NCBI GenBank assembly: GCA_028023455.1
Contig: JAQFVV010006551.1
Span: forward strand, 169,001-233,000
Direction of reading: 5' to 3'
DNA: 64,000 bases
Source of the DNA: Epiperipatus broadwayi
Taxonomy: Eukaryota > Onychophora > Udeonychophora > Euonychophora > Peripatidae
Of the stretch, positions 59,566-64,000 are shown piece by piece. The notes under the pieces are model-generated. The model was not told the DNA's origin, did not search any database, and worked only from the letters and a program-made list of their open reading frames with translations. How positions within the stretch are numbered: position 1 is the first letter of the stretch; every line of letters begins with the position of its first letter. The translations under genes were made by a program, and so were the position numbers.

Positions 59566-60706
59566 AAAGAAAATTTAATAAAATACTAACAATGGAGAAT
59601 GCAGAATTTATAATTAATATAGAATGGATGGATTCATAAAACTTCAGCAGAAAAATGTTGTACAAATAAGAAAAAAAATCCGTTTAAAATTAATAACTGA
59701 TAAAATTTAATTATATTTTGCTAATAATTATAGACTTTTTAGTGTCATTAAAGTGTGAATTTTATTTTGTTTTCTTTTCTGTTAAATTCAGACAATTAAT
59801 TTACTTTTTATTTTTATTATAGTAATAATTGAAATACATTTGAAATTACAAAATAGAAAGTTATGACTCGCAAAATTAACACTTCCTAACAAACAAAATT
59901 TAAATGTGATTTTCATATCAATAAAGTAATAGAAAGACTGAACAATTAATAACAGAATGTGAAATAGAACAAAGAAAGATTTAACATTAATTTATGAAAA
60001 AAATGTTTAAATGCCTTTCATCTGATAATTTTAATACAATAAAATTACTACGAAATAAACTTTTTTAAAACTAGACTGCAATTAATTTATTAAATTTTAA
60101 TTATATAAAATTTTCTTTACGAAAAAGCAAATAGGCAACATATTGGCAGTTGCTTTATAAATCTACATATAAATTATGAACTTCATGAAAACTATTTGTG
60201 TACCTGCCTGCCATACTCATGATATAAGGTTCAAATTATAATGAAAATTATTTTTAAGGATGTATAAAAATTTTCTAGAAACTTTAGATTTTTTATTTAT
60301 TTATCTGATTTATTAAATAATGTATATACCCATCTGATTATTACTTAGTAAATAGCTATTTAACATTTTATAGCTAAAGTATTACAAAAGGTAAAAACAT
60401 AAATTATCTTTTCAGAAAATGACTATTCTCTTTCAGAATGTGAATGAATACTTACAAAGTCTCTAATATAGAAATAGGATAATTTAAGGTTCCTGATTTA
60501 TAATATAATAATGATGAATAAACAATAAGAAATTTCCAAACAAGTACCTTAACATGCTGTCTTATGGAATATAAAATTATCTTATGAAAGATTAGATATT
60601 GTTACTGATATAAACAATTCTTAGCTGCTTCTTTGTTCTCCTTAACTTAATCTATTTTTTATCACATTTTAGTATCTTCAGCCACCAAAATAATATATAT
60701 AATCAA
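59566..60706. other. AT-rich non-coding region
   Basis: No gene or repeat recognised. Confidence 0.5.
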
Positions 60707-61084
60707 TTATCCTGAGAATTCTATATTATTGATAATTTCTATATTCTTCCTGAAATATAGGGCTTTTGCATTTCTACAGCATTTCATTTCAAATTGTGTG
60801 TGTGTTACAATTTTCAATCCATTCTTTTCCTTCTCTTTTTGTTTTACTATACAAATGAATTTCTTTACTTCTCTATTTAAGTATGAAAAAAAACCCTTGG
60901 CATTACAATTAAAAATGATAGGACCATATTCAGAAGAATGGGTATCCTTATATGTAATTTTGTAAAAAGTAATACAATCATTAATAAATATGTTTAAAGG
61001 TGGATTTGACACAGCACTTTCACATAACAAATGATTATTTGCTTGGAAAGCCTTACTTAGGAATTCATCAAATTTGTTATCCAA
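60707..61084 (-). CDS. Unrecognised 125-codon frame
   Basis: The longest unexplained frame outside the elements. It begins with ATG (MDNKFDEFLSKAF) and has a mixed, protein-like composition with six Cys, an ICIVKQKEKEKNG basic stretch, and CITFYKITYKDTH. It has no signal peptide or membrane segment and I recognise no family. No upstream exon or polyA signal was identified. The FYKITYK segment is faintly like the first half of a GIY-YIG domain, so a decayed PLE fragment is possible. It may also be chance. Confidence 0.25.
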   Translation of the reverse strand: MDNKFDEFLSKAFQANNHLLCESAVSNPPLNIFINDCITFYKITYKDTHSSEYGPIIFNCNAKGFFSYLNREVKKFICIVKQKEKEKNGLKIVTHTQFEMKCCRNAKALYFRKNIEIINNIEFSG

Positions 61085-61530
61085 AAAGATTTAAAAATTA
61101 AGGTCTAAAATGGTCTTTATTTCAAATTCTCTTTCTTATGATTGATAGATTGCTCATTTAATTAGTTGCTAATAGGTCTATTATAAATAATATTAATAAT
61201 TAAAAAGACTGTGGTAGATGTAAAAAGAGTTTGTTTTCAATTTTTCTAAATAGATGTATGTGGAATATGTAAATTTTGCTTCAAAAGTCATTTTCCAGAA
61301 CTGAATATAAGATAATATTCTCAAAAAGATGATATTTATGATTGATATATTTGGTCTAACAATATTCATCTTCCAAATCATGAAAATTTAATTGAACAAA
61401 TATATAACCACAAGTTTTAATGTTTTAATGCAAAGATAGATCAATGACTAAAAAATATGTATATAAGATTTAATTAGAAATTTCCTAATCTAAGATTTCA
61501 CTGATTTTTTGTTGTTAGCAAAATTTTGAA
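61085..61530. other. Non-coding region
   Basis: A minus-strand frame (61193-61381) is Ile/Tyr-rich and not assignable; nothing else seen. Confidence 0.4.
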
Positions 61531-62000
61531 CCACCACTAAACATCACATGATCACCATTTTTTTATGCTTGCTCATGTTATTAAAACATCCAAACTCTCC
61601 ACACAGTAGTGCCACTCAGTGCAAGCCAGAGTAATCAATGGATGCCAGAAGGCTTGTGCATAAAATCTCTATCTAATGCCTACTCATCCAAAATTAGTCC
61701 ATATGTTGTTCAAAACAGGAAAAACTTTCTTTACAGTAGTGCCACTCAGTGCAAGCCAGAGTAATCAATGGATGCCAGAAGGCTTTTGCATAAAATCCCT
61801 ATCTAATACCTACTCATCCAATATCCTGACATGCTCATCCAATATCACCAGCCTGGGGATATTGGATGAGTAGGCATTAGATAGGGATTTTATGCACAAT
61901 CCTTCTGGCATCCATTGATTACTCTGGCTTGCACTGAGTGGCACTACCATATGGAAAGTTTTGCCTATTTTGAACAACTTATGGACTAATTACTGCAAAT
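61531..62000. mobile_element. Forward-forward-reverse trimer of the GTAGTGCCACTCAG family
   Basis: Two direct ~150 bp units (about 61572-61715 and 61716-61848), each with CAGTAGTGCCACTCAGTGCA, AGAGTAATCAATGGATGCCA and TTTTGCATAAAATCCCTATC, are followed by a reverse unit (61852-61995). The reverse unit runs back through the same blocks to AGTCCATA-type flank (TATGGACTAATT). The inner turn is a short CAGCCTGGGG near 61850. The forward frame 61676-61873 is not a gene. No clean TSD found. Confidence 0.8.
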
Positions 62001-63563
62001 ACTTCCTTTAGACAGAAATCTATTTAAAAAGATCACGAAAGCTACTTTCATCAAACAATTAAACTTTATGGTTTTTGTTTAGTTGAGACCCAGAAAAAAA
62101 TTTTTTTTTTCATTCCATGAGCACTTAAAAGCACAATGTGAAAAGCTGATGATAATAAAAATTGATTTGTTTAGTGGTACCAATGCCCATTGAATAAAAA
62201 CCCTTACCAATTTTTTTTCTTAGAAATTTTGATATATCCATTAAGAAAAAAAGGTCTATATAATTGCAAATTACAAACTTATCAATAGCAATACCAACTT
62301 CCTTTATTGTTGTATAACCATCAGAATAAAATAAGTTAACACTCCTCTAACCTCAATTTACATAATTCTATAACATTAGTATTATTTGTGTTCATTTTTC
62401 TTCTCAAATTACAAATATTTTTGACTTTTCTCAATAACCTTATATTCCAAGTTCAAAATCTTATGATCTTTTTTTAAGATCTTTATAAGGAATTTTCAGG
62501 TTTATGAACTGAATAACCCCTTATCTATTCCTACAGGCAAGACAACAAAACCTTTTATATCTGAATTAATTATGTGGTCATGATCATAATCAACAAACAA
62601 AGAAATTATAACAGACAAAGTAGTTTCTCTGTTGTCTTCTTGTCCCAGCAATAACTTCATTATAGTACAATTTAGTACCCATTTCTTAAAAATGACTATC
62701 TATTGCTTTTCTCATTACCACTGTCATCTACAGTGATTTTGTGCTAGCTTGGGAAAATGCTGTGGATACTCCAATATCCAGGTAGTGTTGACATATTCAA
62801 TGGCATTGAACCTTTACATATTTGTTATCTTAGAAATCAGGGCATTTTATAGAGACACATTACTGCATACTACTCTCATGAAAAGCCAATCATTATTTCC
62901 ATTGCCAGCTAATATTTGCAATTTTCTTTACTTATTCACAGCTAGACTTTATAGCTGAATGCATTCCCTTATCTGAAATATGGGGACCTTCATGTTCCCA
63001 TTGGATCCATATTCTGAAATCTAATCCAATCTAAACAAGATTTTATTAATTACATTTTAAAGGAAATTTTCTAAGAAACTATATCTTTAGTTTAAGAAAT
63101 ATATTTAATATTAAACTTTTATTGCAATTTATTGAAGTGATGGAATTGTAGATTCTGGGACACATGGCTTATGGATTGTGACTCAGCTAAGTTGTTTCCA
63201 GTTTTCAATTTTATTATGAATTTTTCTATGATAAACCACTTGATTTATTTTTAATGCTTCTAAATATAAGCAACATTTTCATAGATGAATCTCTTACCAA
63301 TAGGATTTCCAGATTAATATATTTTAGATAGCCAATGTCAATAGCTATTCAATTATTATAAAATGAATGACTACATAAATACCCCCCATATAATCTGTAG
63401 TTGTCTAATGTCTTTTCTTCACTGTTCTTTTATAAAATGGTTCTGGAGATTTTTTTTCTATAGTCAAATATTTCAGCCCATTTTTATCTAACATTATCAA
63501 AAAAATTAATTATATTCTCATAAATGAGGGTATGTATGCCCATTTGTGTACGTTTGTAAATAT
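62001..63563. other. AT-rich non-coding region
   Basis: No gene supported. The frame 62749-62958 has no homology I recognise and no context. No repeat family of the window recurs here. Confidence 0.5.
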
Positions 63564-64000
63564 TTTTTTCTTTTTTTTTTCTTCCAAAATATTTATTAAA
63601 CAAGTACAATGTTTACAGTGACAATTATGTATACATGGTAAATTAAAAGGAAAGCTAGAATTACAAACATAAAAACGAATTACATGATTATAAATAAATA
63701 AAAGATAGTATTATTCTGGGCAAGAGGTAAACCCGAATACCTGGTCTACTGTTCCTTTTTAAGCAAGTAAGCATAATCTTATAGCAAATATATTTAAATT
63801 AAAAAAAAAAAAAAACTTATTTATTATTTTAAATACATGGCTAATTAGATAGAGTTAACAAAAAAAAAAAAAAATCTTCATTGTATAAAATTACACTTGT
63901 GTACAATAAAGACGGGAATCATAAAATAAAATTATAAAAATTAAAATTTTTTTTAATTAAAATAAATTAAATGACCCAAAAGCAATACAAATTTTCAAAA
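63564..64000 (-). other. Possible 3' end of a minus-strand transcript or retrocopy
   Basis: Read on the minus strand, the sequence runs to AATAAATATTTTGGAAG followed by a ~17 nt A-run (T-run 63564-63580 on the plus strand). AATAAA is the complement of 63592-63597, some 12-15 nt before the A-run. This is what the end of a polyadenylated RNA copied into DNA looks like. The upstream part leaves the window, so gene or element identity is unknown. Confidence 0.35.

Overview
The window is eukaryotic, very AT-rich, non-coding-dominated DNA from what looks like an invertebrate animal. The evidence is a dense mix of LTR, Penelope-like (PLE), APE-type LINE and RTE retrotransposons, tRNA-derived SINEs, a Tc1/mariner-type terminal-inverted-repeat element and TG/TA and ATT microsatellites. 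There are no operons or ribosome binding sites, and I recognise no intact host gene. The standard genetic code fits all RT fragments. I cannot name the species; an aquatic invertebrate (for example a mollusc) would fit but is only a guess.

Layout. 1-1220: plain AT-rich DNA. 1221-11060: one LTR-retrotransposon insertion with three ~2.45 kb LTR copies (two direct, one inverted and forming a giant palindrome with the first), a gag region with one frameshift and almost no pol. 11178-12180, 14230-14700 and 22203-23030: PLE remnants that keep only the GIY-YIG endonuclease part. 15290-19238 (+), 44850-50140 (+) and 51400-55640 (-): three decayed copies of one APE-type LINE lineage with a CCHC ORF1 and a C-x2-C-x8-H-x4-C tail finger in ORF2. 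40700-43712: an RTE-clade LINE. 56290-59020: a Jockey/CR1-like LINE.

Small elements: three copies of a ~110 bp tRNA-like SINE, each with target-site duplications (28357, 39657, 59442). A 1.25 kb inverted-dimer retroposon (29107-31918, 14 bp TSD) was later split by a 1,559 bp TA-flanked TIR element. A 714 bp fold-back retroposon has apparently perfect 258 bp arms and a 15 bp TSD (32864-33577), with an older relative at 39985-40485. A third family also occurs as inverted dimers (33657, 61572).

The most unusual theme is that several unrelated retroposon families occur as fold-back or inverted dimers, two of them with clean 14-15 bp TSDs around the whole palindrome. This suggests that the inverted structure was made during, not after, insertion. 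All elements appear dead or non-autonomous here. The window reads as a nested graveyard of transposable elements, not as a gene neighbourhood.
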